Source: Frigidibacter sp037095735
Lineage (GTDB): Bacteria; Pseudomonadota; Alphaproteobacteria; Rhodobacterales; Rhodobacteraceae
Direction: 5' to 3'
NCBI RefSeq assembly: GCF_037095735.1
Contig: NZ_JBAWKD010000001.1
Location: 124,001 to 188,000, forward strand
Length of the DNA: 64,000 nucleotides
Position numbers and translations under genes: made by a program. Below, piece by piece: positions 1-8,596 of this stretch (position 1 is the first letter of the stretch; each line of letters begins with the position of its first letter). Below the pieces are notes generated by a model, which saw only the letters and a list, made by a program, of their open reading frames with translations, did no database searches and was not told the DNA's origin.

Positions 1-793
1 TCCGCATCGCCTCGTCGGCCGTCTCTGCATAACTCACCAGCTCCAGATCGGCGGCAGAGACGGTGCCCACCTCGACAAGGGCCTGCCAGTTCACCAGCCC
101 GTCCCAGAAGGCGCGGCCGAACAGGATCACCGGCACCGGGCGCATCCGGCCGGTCTGGATCAGCGTCAGGCATTCGAACATCTCGTCCAGCGTGCCGAAA
201 CCGCCGGGGAAGACGCAGATCGCCCGGGCGCGCATGAGGAAATGCATCTTCCTGATCGCGAAGTAGTGGAAGTTGAAGCACAGATCCGGCGTCACCCAGG
301 GGTTTGGCGCCTGTTCGTGCGGCAGCACGATGTTCAGCCCGATCGACTGCCCGCCGGCATCGTCGGCGCCGCGGTTGCCCGCCTCCATGATCCCCGGACC
401 GCCCCCGGTGCAGACCACCCAGTCGCGGCCATAGCTGGCCAGGCTGCGCTCGGTCGCGCGTTGCGCGAGATCGCGCGCGACCTCGTACCACGGGGCAAGA
501 CCGGCGGCCGTGCCGCGGTGCGGGGCGCCCTCGCCCTCGGGGCCCGGCACCCGGGCCGAGCCCATGATCACGAAGGTCGACTGCACGCCGCGCTCGTCCA
601 TCACCATCTGCGGCTTCAGCAGTTCGAGCTGCAGCCGCACCGGGCGCAGCTCTTCGCGCAGCAGGAAATCGGTGTCGGTGAAGGCCAGCCGATAGGCCGG
701 GGCGCGGGTCTGGGCGGTGTCGGGGCCCTGCCCCGCCGCGCGGCTGTCCTCGCGGCTGTCGCGCAGCGGCGGGCTGCGGGGCGTATCGTCCAT
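1..793 (-). CDS. LOG-family (TIGR00730-type) Rossmann-fold protein, 3' end outside window
   Basis: The product belongs to the lysine-decarboxylase-like/LOG family; characterised members are cytokinin riboside 5'-monophosphate phosphoribohydrolases, others are nucleotide hydrolases of unclear substrate. Two family signatures are visible: a GGGPGIMEAGN nucleotide loop and PGGFGTLDE at about residues 196-204, whose last glutamate is the expected catalytic residue. An N-terminal extension of some 80 residues precedes the core, as in the longer bacterial subfamily. The start at 793 follows a GAGGAGAA ribosome-binding site. The C-terminus is cut off by the window edge. It is transcribed divergently from dapD. 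The family call is firm, the substrate is not. Confidence 0.9.
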   Translation of the reverse strand, partial: MDDTPRSPPLRDSREDSRAAGQGPDTAQTRAPAYRLAFTDTDFLLREELRPVRLQLELLKPQMVMDERGVQSTFVIMGSARVPGPEGEGAPHRGTAAGLAPWYEVARDLAQRATERSLASYGRDWVVCTGGGPGIMEAGNRGADDAGGQSIGLNIVLPHEQAPNPWVTPDLCFNFHYFAIRKMHFLMRARAICVFPGGFGTLDEMFECLTLIQTGRMRPVPVILFGRAFWDGLVNWQALVEVGTVSAADLELVSYAETADEAMR

Positions 794-822
794 CGTCGTT
801 CTCCTCGCGTCCACCGCCCGCG

Positions 823-852
823 TTGCAACGGCCGGCTGCCCCGGTCTATAGG
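823..852 (+). promoter_or_regulatory. Predicted dapD promoter
   Basis: A -35-like TTGCAA (823-828) and a -10-like TATAGG (847-852) are separated by 18 bases and sit about 40 bases upstream of the dapD start, in the spacer between the divergent LOG gene and dapD. This is a plausible housekeeping sigma-factor promoter, unproven. Confidence 0.45.
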
Positions 853-893
853 GCTGTAACGCCTGACGCCAAGGTTATTCCCGGAGAGATCCC

Positions 894-1721
<828 letters not shown>

Positions 1722-1793
1722 GCAGGGCTAATTGCCCGACCCGGGGCGGGAACCCGCTCGCCCCCTTCGCGTTCGCCCTCCAGAATGACGGCA

Positions 1794-1823
1794 GCGACCC
1801 GCATCCCGCAGGGTCGCGCCTTT
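1794..1823 (+). terminator. Hairpin after dapD, possible terminator
   Basis: GCGACCC (1794-1800) pairs with GGGTCGC (1811-1817) around a 10-base loop and is followed by GCCTTT. The T run is short, so termination efficiency is uncertain. It ends just upstream of the ribosome-binding site of the next gene. Confidence 0.35.
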
Positions 1824-1840
1824 GGACACTGGAGGACGAT

Positions 1841-2098
1841 ATGACCGGAGTTGGCTGGATCATGACGATCATCGTCGGCGCGCTCGCCGGCTGGATCGCC
1901 GAAAAGATCATGAAGGCGGATCACGGGATCTTCATGAACATCATCCTGGGGATCCTTGGCGCCGTGGTGCTGAACTGGATCCTGGCACTGATCCTCGGCG
2001 CGAGCGCCGTGGGCCTGCTGGGCAACCTGATCGTCGCGATCGTGGGCGCCTGCCTGCTGATCGCGCTGGGCCGGATGCTGCGCGGCCGCCACGCCTGA
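1841..2098 (+). CDS. GlsB/YeaQ/YmgE-family small membrane protein
   Basis: An 85-residue, almost wholly hydrophobic protein with three predicted membrane spans (about residues 3-22, 33-53 and 57-77), a GxLAGWIAEKIM motif in the first and a basic RGRHA end. This is the transglycosylase-associated/GlsB family of inner-membrane proteins, often induced by general stress; no enzymatic role is established. The start at 1841 is chosen because GGAGGA lies directly upstream; longer in-frame starts lack a site. A strong terminator follows, so it is probably monocistronic. Confidence 0.88.
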   Translation: MTGVGWIMTIIVGALAGWIAEKIMKADHGIFMNIILGILGAVVLNWILALILGASAVGLLGNLIVAIVGACLLIALGRMLRGRHA

Positions 2099-2117
2099 CG
2101 CCTGACGATGCGGATGC

Positions 2118-2149
2118 AAGGCCCGCCCTTCACCGGGGCGGGCCTTTTC
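2118..2149 (+). terminator. Rho-independent terminator after the GlsB-type gene
   Basis: AAGGCCCGCCC (2118-2128) pairs with GGGCGGGCCTT around a short loop and runs into TTTT. It has the classic GC stem plus U-tract. Confidence 0.85.
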
Positions 2150-2211
2150 GCATGTGTCTGTCACCGCCGCCTGTCACCCGGGCGTCAGACCGGGACATTA
2201 GGCCAACGGCC

Positions 2212-3060
2212 ATGCCCCCCGATCACTTCGAGGCCGCACTCGACCGCTGGCTTGCGCTGGCGCAGGCGCGGGCCGATTACGCCGCCGCGATCTCTGGCCC
2301 CGGCTGGGGCGGCGACAGGGCGGTTAAGATTAAGCCCGACGGCTCGCCGGTGACGCCGGCCAATCTCGCGATCGCGACACTCTCGCGCGCTTATCCGCGC
2401 GTGTTTCCCAGATTGCGGCCTTCTGAGCGAAGAACACGGGACCGAGGACGCGGGCCGCAGCCACATCTGGGTGCTCGCCCCCATCGACGGCACGCAGCAA
2501 CTCGCGGCGGGCTGCCGAACTGGCCCTCGCTGATCGCGCTCTGCCGCGACGGGGAACTGGTGTTGCGGAGCATCGACCTGCCCTTGCCCGGCGCGCGCGC
2601 CATCGGCCTTCTTCGCCGGTCCACAATCTTCGCCGGCCGCCCAATGCGGGTCACATGCGGGTCAGCGGCCAGACCGGGCTTGCCGCCGCGCGGCTCGCGC
2701 TGGCCAATCCTGACAGCTTCACCGGCGCCAGCGCCGCCGGCCATGCCCGCCTGCGTGGCACGGGCGGGCTGCGCCGCCATGAGGGCGGCTCGACCGCGCA
2801 TGTCGCGCTGGCCCGCGGCCGCGTCGGATTCTGTCCTGAACGGATCGGACCTCGATCCCTTCGACATCTGCGCGGTCGGCCCGGTGGTCGAGGGCGCCGG
2901 CGGGCGGATCACCGGCTGGCAGGACGAGCGGCTGGGCCTTGCCTCGCGCGGGCCGATCCCCGCCAGCGCCTCGGCGCCGCTGCACGCCCGGGAACCGCGC
3001 GCCACTGGCCGGGTTGGCGCAGGCGGCAAGCACGCCGCGCGGCCCGCGCGGAGCCCCGGC
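2212..3060 (+). pseudogene. Inositol-monophosphatase-family (HisN/histidinol-phosphatase-like) gene, multiply frameshifted
   Basis: Pieces of one IMPase-fold protein follow each other in order but in different frames. Frame 1 from 2212 gives DGSPVTPAN; an extra A at 2410 moves to frame 2, giving DCGLLSEEHGTED and WVLAPIDGT (the family metal-binding signature with D to A at its first Asp); loss of one base near 2511 returns to frame 1 (GLPNWPSLIALCRDGE); an 11-base near-perfect tandem duplication (2644-2654/2655-2665) shifts again (TGLAAARLALANPDSF); an extra T at 2832 restores frame 1 (LDPFDICAVGPVVEGAGG). No intact phosphatase can be made. The last open segment has no stop and runs in frame into the following DUF421 gene. 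Histidinol phosphatase is the best guess; another IMPase such as CysQ is possible. Sequencing error is not excluded, but the 11-base duplication argues for real decay. Confidence 0.8.
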
Positions 3061-3801
3061 ATGGACCAGACCATCGTCCCCTTCGACCTGCACCGGATGT
3101 TCCTGGGCGACACCACGCCGCTCTTCGCGCTCGAGATCCTGTTCCGCGTCGTCGTGATCTACGGCTACACGCTTCTGCTGGTGCGCTGGGTCGGCGGGCG
3201 CGGCGTGGTGCAGCTGTCACTGGTCGAGTTCCTGCTGGTGATCGCCATCGGCTCGGCGGTCGGCGACGCGGTGCTGTATCCCGACACGCCGCTGCTGAAC
3301 GCGCTGGTGGTCATCACCGTCGTCGTCGCGATCAACAAGGCGCTCGACCTGATGATCCTGCGCCACGAGCGGGCCAAGCGGCTGATCGACGGCGTGCCGG
3401 TCGCGCTGGTCGAGGACGGGCGCATCCTGCCCGAGGGGCTGGCCGCGCGCGACATCGGCACCGCCGAGGTCATCTCGCGGCTGCGGCTGCAGGGCATCCG
3501 CAACCTCGGCGAGGTCGAGCATCTCTACATCGAGGGCGGCGGCGCATTCTCGACCTTCCGGTCGAAGGAAGCGCGCCCCGGCCTGCCGATCGTGCCCCCG
3601 GCCGAGATCCGCCCCCTGCCGCGGCTGACCGACCCGGCGCTGGCGCCCGGGGGGCTGGCCTGCTGCACCCGCTGCGGGGCGCTGTCGGAGGCGGCCGAGG
3701 TGCTGCCCGACGGTGCCTGCCCGCAGTGCGACCACGGCCACTGGACCCTGCCGCGGATCGGCGAAACCGGCTTGCATGACGCGCCGAAGGGCGACAGATG
3801 A
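3061..3801 (+). CDS. DUF421 (YetF/YcaP-type) membrane protein with C-terminal zinc ribbon
   Basis: A 246-residue protein with three predicted membrane helices (about residues 17-40, 48-68 and 75-95), followed by a cytoplasmic DUF421 domain including DGVPVALVEDGRI and EVISRLRLQGI. After it, C202xxC205 and C220xxC223 form a predicted zinc ribbon, an appendage seen in some but not all family members. Function is unknown; YetF-type proteins are linked to the envelope or spore membrane in other bacteria. The start at 3061 has GGAG upstream. Because the preceding pseudogene is open in the same frame, automatic annotation could fuse the two into a 659-residue artefact. Confidence 0.85.
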   Translation: MDQTIVPFDLHRMFLGDTTPLFALEILFRVVVIYGYTLLLVRWVGGRGVVQLSLVEFLLVIAIGSAVGDAVLYPDTPLLNALVVITVVVAINKALDLMILRHERAKRLIDGVPVALVEDGRILPEGLAARDIGTAEVISRLRLQGIRNLGEVEHLYIEGGGAFSTFRSKEARPGLPIVPPAEIRPLPRLTDPALAPGGLACCTRCGALSEAAEVLPDGACPQCDHGHWTLPRIGETGLHDAPKGDR

Positions 3802-3840
3802 CGGGAACAGCAACAGGGACAGCCCTGCGGAGAGCCGATC

Positions 3841-4374
3841 ATGTCCGACACGCCGGAAACGCCCGAAGGCGCGAAGCCCGAAAAGACCAAGCGCAAGCAG
3901 CAGGTCTACACGCTGGTGGTCGAGCTTGGCCGCTCGCCCGGTGACGGCCTGCCCGAGGGCGCGACCGGGGCGGCGCTGATGTGCTTCGCGAGCGGCGTGG
4001 ACGAGGACGAGGCGGTACGCGAGACGGTGGCGGTGCTGAAGGTGGCGGAGCTCTCCCCCGTCGACATCACCGGCTACGGCACGCTGGCCGAACGCGAGAA
4101 GCAGGGCCACGAGATCGACGCCGACGAGCGCGAACTGATGGCCCGCGCGCTGGCCGAGAACGCGGTGATCGTCGCGCAGATGACGCCCTTCTACGACGAG
4201 CCCGAAGAGGCCGCGCCCGCCGCCGCCCAGCCGGTGCGCGCCGTGAAGCCTGCCGCGAACCCCGCGAACCCGGCCGCCCGCAAGCCGGTCGAGGCGCGCA
4301 AGCCCGGCACCAAGGGCCCCACCAAGGGTCCGGCCAAGGGCAAGGGCGACAGCAAGCCGCCGAAGCGGCGCTGA
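3841..4374 (+). CDS. Conserved hypothetical protein with basic Lys/Pro/Ala tail
   Basis: 177 residues in two parts. Residues 1-125 look like a small folded alpha/beta domain (QQVYTLVVELGR, then CFASGVDEDEAVRETVAVLK, which reads like a strand and a helix). Residues 126-177 are low-complexity, rich in Ala, Pro, Lys and Gly, and end KPPKRR, so probably disordered and possibly nucleic-acid-binding. GGAG precedes the start 12 bases upstream. I do not recognise a function. The gene lies between DUF421 and dapE on the same strand but the gap to dapE is 261 bases. That gap is GC-rich and I see no gene in it. Confidence 0.75.
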   Translation: MSDTPETPEGAKPEKTKRKQQVYTLVVELGRSPGDGLPEGATGAALMCFASGVDEDEAVRETVAVLKVAELSPVDITGYGTLAEREKQGHEIDADERELMARALAENAVIVAQMTPFYDEPEEAAPAAAQPVRAVKPAANPANPAARKPVEARKPGTKGPTKGPAKGKGDSKPPKRR

Positions 4375-4635
4375 AGCCTACGCCGCCCGCGCCCGCCTGT
4401 CTGCCGCTTGAGGCGGAAAAGGCGCCCGCCGCGCGATGGCTCTTCATGGACGCGCGCCTGACCTCGTGCTGGGCGGAGCACGACCGTCGAATACCGTGTC
4501 CGCCCTTGCCCCGGCCCTGCCTGACCTCGCCCCCCAGACGGCAGGGGCCTGCCCCGACGCCCCGTCCCGGCCCCACGCCGATTGCGTCCCGTCCCGGGCG
4601 GGTCTAGACCCGGGGGACCGCGCGAAGGAGATGCC

Positions 4636-5796
4636 ATGCCAACCCTCGGAAACACCCCCGTCGATCCGGTCGCGCTGACCGCCGAGCTGATCCGTTGCCC
4701 CTCGGTCACCCCGGTCGAGGGCGGCGCGCTGGTGCTGCTGGACGGCCTGCTGACCTCCGCGGGCTTCGCCTGCACCCGCATCGACCGCGAGGGCGTGCCG
4801 AACCTCTATGCCCGCTGGGGCGAGAAGGGCGCGGCGAAGACCTTCGGCTTTAACGGCCACACCGACGTGGTGCCTGTGGGCGACGCGGACGCCTGGACCC
4901 GCGATCCCTTCGGCGGCGAGATCGTCGGCACGGAAATCTGGGGCCGGGGCGCGACCGACATGAAATCGGGCGTCGCGGCCTTCGTCGCCGCCGCCTGCGA
5001 CCTCGTGCGCGAGGCCCCGCCCGCGGGCGCCATCGCGATCGCGATCACCGGCGACGAGGAAGGCCCCGGCAAGCACGGCACCAAGGCCATGGTCGAGTGG
5101 ATGGAAGAGGTGGGCGAGCGGATGTCGGTCTGCCTCGTGGGCGAGCCGACCTGTCCCGAGACACTTGGCGACATGATCAAGATCGGCCGCCGCGGCTCGA
5201 TGACCGTGCATCTGGGCGCGACCGGCGTGCAGGGCCATGCCGCCTATCCGCACCGGGCGAAGAACCCGCTGCACGCGCTGGTCGCGCTGCTGGAAGGCTG
5301 GACCCGCGCGCCCTTCGACGAGAAGACCGATCACTTCGACCCCTCGACCCTGCAGATCGTGACCATCGACTGCGGCAACCCAGCCACCAACGTGATCCCC
5401 GCCAAGGCCCATGCCAGCGTCAACATCCGCTTCAACGACCGCCATTCCTCGACCTCGGTGATGGAGCGTCTGCGCGCCGATGCGGACCGCGTGACCGAGG
5501 CGACCGGCGTCGGCTTCGAGCTTTGCGCGCAGGTTTCGGGCGAAAGCTTCCTGACCCCGCCCGGCCCCTTCGTCGATCTCGTCGCGGCCGCCGTCACCGC
5601 CGAAACCGGGCTCGTGCCCGAGCTGTCGACCACCGGCGGCACCTCGGACGCGCGCTTCCTCAAGGACCATTGCCCGGTGCTGGAATTCGGCCTTGTCGGC
5701 AAGACCATGCACCAGGTCGACGAACGGGTGGAAACCGCGCAGATCGACGCGCTGAAGGCGGTCTATCGCCGGATCCTGACCGAGTATTTCGCATGA
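4636..5796 (+). CDS. dapE: Succinyl-diaminopimelate desuccinylase
   Basis: DapE hydrolyses N-succinyl-LL-diaminopimelate to LL-diaminopimelate and succinate, a dinuclear-zinc M20-family step of lysine and peptidoglycan precursor synthesis. The 386-residue protein has the expected ligands: H75 in NGHTDVVPVGD, D108 in GATDMKSG, the D140-E141-E142 pair in TGDEEGPG and a C-terminal GKTMHQVDE histidine. The catalytic domain is split around a dimerisation lid (about residues 185-300), as in the family. The start at 4636 is preceded by AAGGAG; an ATG 5 bases earlier is out of frame. It overlaps the next gene by ATGA, so the two are likely translationally coupled. Confidence 0.97.
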   Translation: MPTLGNTPVDPVALTAELIRCPSVTPVEGGALVLLDGLLTSAGFACTRIDREGVPNLYARWGEKGAAKTFGFNGHTDVVPVGDADAWTRDPFGGEIVGTEIWGRGATDMKSGVAAFVAAACDLVREAPPAGAIAIAITGDEEGPGKHGTKAMVEWMEEVGERMSVCLVGEPTCPETLGDMIKIGRRGSMTVHLGATGVQGHAAYPHRAKNPLHALVALLEGWTRAPFDEKTDHFDPSTLQIVTIDCGNPATNVIPAKAHASVNIRFNDRHSSTSVMERLRADADRVTEATGVGFELCAQVSGESFLTPPGPFVDLVAAAVTAETGLVPELSTTGGTSDARFLKDHCPVLEFGLVGKTMHQVDERVETAQIDALKAVYRRILTEYFA

Positions 5797-6230
5797 GGGT
5801 CGAGATCGTCGAGGCCCCCGACTTCGCCCCCTGCGCCGCCCTGCGCCGCCGGGTCTTCATGGACGAACAGGGCTTCACCGAGGCCGAGGAGTTCGACGCG
5901 CTCGACGCGGACGCGATCCACCTGCTGGGCCTCGTCGATGGCGTGCCGATGGGCACGGCGCGGCTTCTGCGGGCAGGCGACGTGGGCAAGATCGGCCGCG
6001 TCTGCGTCCTGCCAGAGGCGCGCGGCACCGGCCTTGGCGCGCGGCTGATCGAGGCCTCGCTGGCAAGACTGGCAAAGGACCCGGCCCTGAGCCGCGCCTA
6101 TCTCTCGGCCCAGACGCAGGCGATTGGCTTCTACGAACGCGCGGGCTTCGCCGCCGAGGGGCCGGAATACCTCGACGGCACCGTGCCGCATCGCGACATG
6201 TGGCGCGCGCTGCGCCCGGGCAAAGGCTGA
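5793..6230 (+). CDS. GNAT-family N-acetyltransferase (ElaA-like)
   Basis: 145 residues with the GNAT fold. The acetyl-CoA binding motif is IGRVCVLPEARGTGLGARLI (R/Q-x-x-G-x-G/A at RGTGLG), and the C-terminal part carries AQTQAIGFYERAGF, typical of small-molecule acetyltransferases. The N-terminus, ALRRRVFMDEQGF, resembles the ElaA subgroup. The substrate is unknown. It begins inside the dapE stop codon (ATGA) and is 38 bases from rnr, suggesting dapE-GNAT-rnr co-transcription. Confidence 0.85.
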   Translation: MRVEIVEAPDFAPCAALRRRVFMDEQGFTEAEEFDALDADAIHLLGLVDGVPMGTARLLRAGDVGKIGRVCVLPEARGTGLGARLIEASLARLAKDPALSRAYLSAQTQAIGFYERAGFAAEGPEYLDGTVPHRDMWRALRPGKG

Positions 6231-6268
6231 CGCTTCCGCCCGCCGCGCCCGCGTGGTAGCGGTGGGCC

Positions 6269-8524
6269 ATGGCTCAGATACCTTCCAGAGAACAGATCCT
6301 CGACTGGGTCGCCGACCATCCCGAGGCGGCGGCGAAACGCGACATCGCCAAGGCCTTCGGGATCAAGGGCGCGGAACGGATCGAGCTGAAGCGGATGCTC
6401 AAGGAGCTGGAGGCCGAGGGGCTGCTGGAACGCCGCCGCTCGACCTATTCCGGCGCGGGCAAGCTGCCGCCGGTCACCGTGCTGATCGTGCAGGCGCCCG
6501 ACAGCGACGGCGACCAGTGGGCGCGCCCGATGGAATGGGAGGGCAAGGGCCCCGCCCCGCGCATCCTCTTCGTGCCGCGCAAGGCCGACGACCCGGTGGC
6601 CGAGGGCGACCGCATCCTCGCCAAGCTGATCGAGATCCCCGGCGCCGACCACGATTATCAGGCCCGCCTGATCCGCAAGATCGGCGTCGCGCAGCACCGG
6701 CTGCTGGGCATCTTCCGCAAGGGTCCCGAGGGCGGGCGGATCGTGCCGGTCGACAAGGGCTCGGACAAGGAATGGCGCGTCGGCCGCGACGCGACGATGG
6801 AGGCCGAGGACGGCGAACTGGTCGAGGCCGAACAGGCGGGCCCCAAGGGCCGGCTCGGCCTGCCCTGGGCGCGGATCGTCGAACGCCTGGGCGATCCCGG
6901 TGCGCCGAAAGCCGTCAGCCTGATCGCGATCCACCAGCACGGCATCCCCGACGACTTCCCCGACAAGGTCATTGCCGAGGCCGATGCGCAGGAGCCCGCG
7001 ACGCTCGACGGGCGCGAGGACATGCGCGACCTGGCGCTGGTGACCATCGACCCCGCCGATGCCCGCGACCGCGACGACGCCTGCCTCGCGATGCCCGACG
7101 CTGACCCGTCGAACCCGGGCGGCCACCTCATCTGGGTCGCCATCGCCGATGTCGCGCATTACGTCACTCCCGGCTCGGCGCTGGATCACGAGGCGCGCCG
7201 CCGCGGCAACTCGACCTATTTCCCCGACCGCGTCGTGCCGATGCTGCCCGACCGGCTGTCGGGCGACCTCTGCTCGCTGCACGAGGGCGTCAGCCGCGCC
7301 TGCCTTGCCGTGCGGATGCGCATCGACGCGGACGGCCACAAGATCTCGCACCGCTTCCACCGCGGGCTGATGAAGTCCCGCGCCTCACTGGTCTATGACG
7401 AGGTGCAGGCGGCGATGGACGGCGCCCCCAGCGAGCGCTGCGCACCGCTGCTCGAGCCGGTGATCCGCCCGCTCTACGCCGCCTATGCCGCGCTGATGAA
7501 GGCCCGCGCGATCCGTCAGCCGCTCGAGCTGGACCTGCCCGAACGCCAGATCAAGCTGACCGACGACGGCCGGGTGGCCAGCGTCAACTTCAAGGACCGC
7601 CTCGACGCCCACCGGCTGATCGAGGAATTCATGGTGCTGGCCAATGTCGCCGCCGCCGAGGAGCTGGAACGCCTGAAGCGGCCGCTGCTCTACCGCGTCC
7701 ACGAAGAGCCGAGCCCTGACAAGCTGGAGTCCCTGCGCGAGGTGGCCGAGGCTTCGGGCTTCACGCTGGCCAAGGGGCAGGTGTTGAAGACCGCGCATCT
7801 CAACCGGCTGCTGGCGCAGGCCGAGGGCTCGGATTTCGACGAGCTGATCAACCTCTCGACCCTGCGCTCGATGACGCAGGCCTATTACAATCCGCAGAAC
7901 TTCGGGCATTTCGGCCTCGCGCTCCGCAGCTACGCGCATTTCACCTCGCCCATTCGCCGCTACTCCGACCTGATCGTGCACCGCGCGCTGATCTCCGGGC
8001 ACGGCTGGGGCAAGGACGGGCTCAGCCAGCACGACATCGAGACGCTGGACGAGACCGCCAAGGTCATCTCGGACACCGAGCGCCGCTCGATGGCCGCGGA
8101 ACGCGACACCACCGACCGCTACCTCGCGGCCTTCCTGTCCGACCGGGTCGGCGGCGAGTTCACGGGCCGCATCTCGGGCGTGCAGAAGTTCGGGCTTTTC
8201 GTGAAGCTGGACGAGACCGGGGCCGACGGGCTCGTGCCGATCCGCTCGGTCGGGCGCGAGTTCTTCCACTACGATCCCGACAGCCAGACCCTGATGGGCG
8301 CCGACACCGGCACGGTGATCGGCATCGGCCAGCGGGTGCTGGTGCGGCTGGCCGAGGCGGTGCCGGTCACCGGCGGGCTGATGCTCGACCTGCTGGAAAT
8401 CGACGGCGCCTCGATGCCCCGCGGCGCCTCGTCGAAGCGCGGCAAGCATTCGGCGCGGCGCCCCGGCATGGCCAAGGCCCGCGCGGCGGCAGGAAAGCGC
8501 AAGGTCGTCCGCAAGCGGCGCTAA
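6269..8524 (+). CDS. rnr: Ribonuclease R
   Basis: A processive 3'-5' exoribonuclease of the RNB family that degrades structured RNA. The 751 residues show an N-terminal winged-helix region (about 1-70), cold-shock OB domains, the RNB catalytic domain with DARDRDDA and the HYVTPGSALDHEARRRGNSTYF region (about residues 255-600), an S1 RNA-binding domain (GGEFTGRISGVQKFGLFVKL, about 627-710) and a Lys/Arg-rich tail ending KRKVVRKRR. The four-aspartate cluster needed for Mg2+ binding is present around DPADARDRDD. Domain order and length are normal for RNase R rather than RNase II. Confidence 0.96.
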   Translation: MAQIPSREQILDWVADHPEAAAKRDIAKAFGIKGAERIELKRMLKELEAEGLLERRRSTYSGAGKLPPVTVLIVQAPDSDGDQWARPMEWEGKGPAPRILFVPRKADDPVAEGDRILAKLIEIPGADHDYQARLIRKIGVAQHRLLGIFRKGPEGGRIVPVDKGSDKEWRVGRDATMEAEDGELVEAEQAGPKGRLGLPWARIVERLGDPGAPKAVSLIAIHQHGIPDDFPDKVIAEADAQEPATLDGREDMRDLALVTIDPADARDRDDACLAMPDADPSNPGGHLIWVAIADVAHYVTPGSALDHEARRRGNSTYFPDRVVPMLPDRLSGDLCSLHEGVSRACLAVRMRIDADGHKISHRFHRGLMKSRASLVYDEVQAAMDGAPSERCAPLLEPVIRPLYAAYAALMKARAIRQPLELDLPERQIKLTDDGRVASVNFKDRLDAHRLIEEFMVLANVAAAEELERLKRPLLYRVHEEPSPDKLESLREVAEASGFTLAKGQVLKTAHLNRLLAQAEGSDFDELINLSTLRSMTQAYYNPQNFGHFGLALRSYAHFTSPIRRYSDLIVHRALISGHGWGKDGLSQHDIETLDETAKVISDTERRSMAAERDTTDRYLAAFLSDRVGGEFTGRISGVQKFGLFVKLDETGADGLVPIRSVGREFFHYDPDSQTLMGADTGTVIGIGQRVLVRLAEAVPVTGGLMLDLLEIDGASMPRGASSKRGKHSARRPGMAKARAAAGKRKVVRKRR

Positions 8525-8596
8525 GCTGTTTGAGATCGCGAGGGGGATTGTTATGCTCGGGGCAACAACAAGACGAACCCGAGCAGGACAGACCCC

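Noticed and set aside
1822..3801. 659-codon frame suggesting a fused phosphatase-DUF421 protein
   Set aside because: The first part crosses several frameshifted pieces and the GlsB-type gene in another frame. The real genes are separate.
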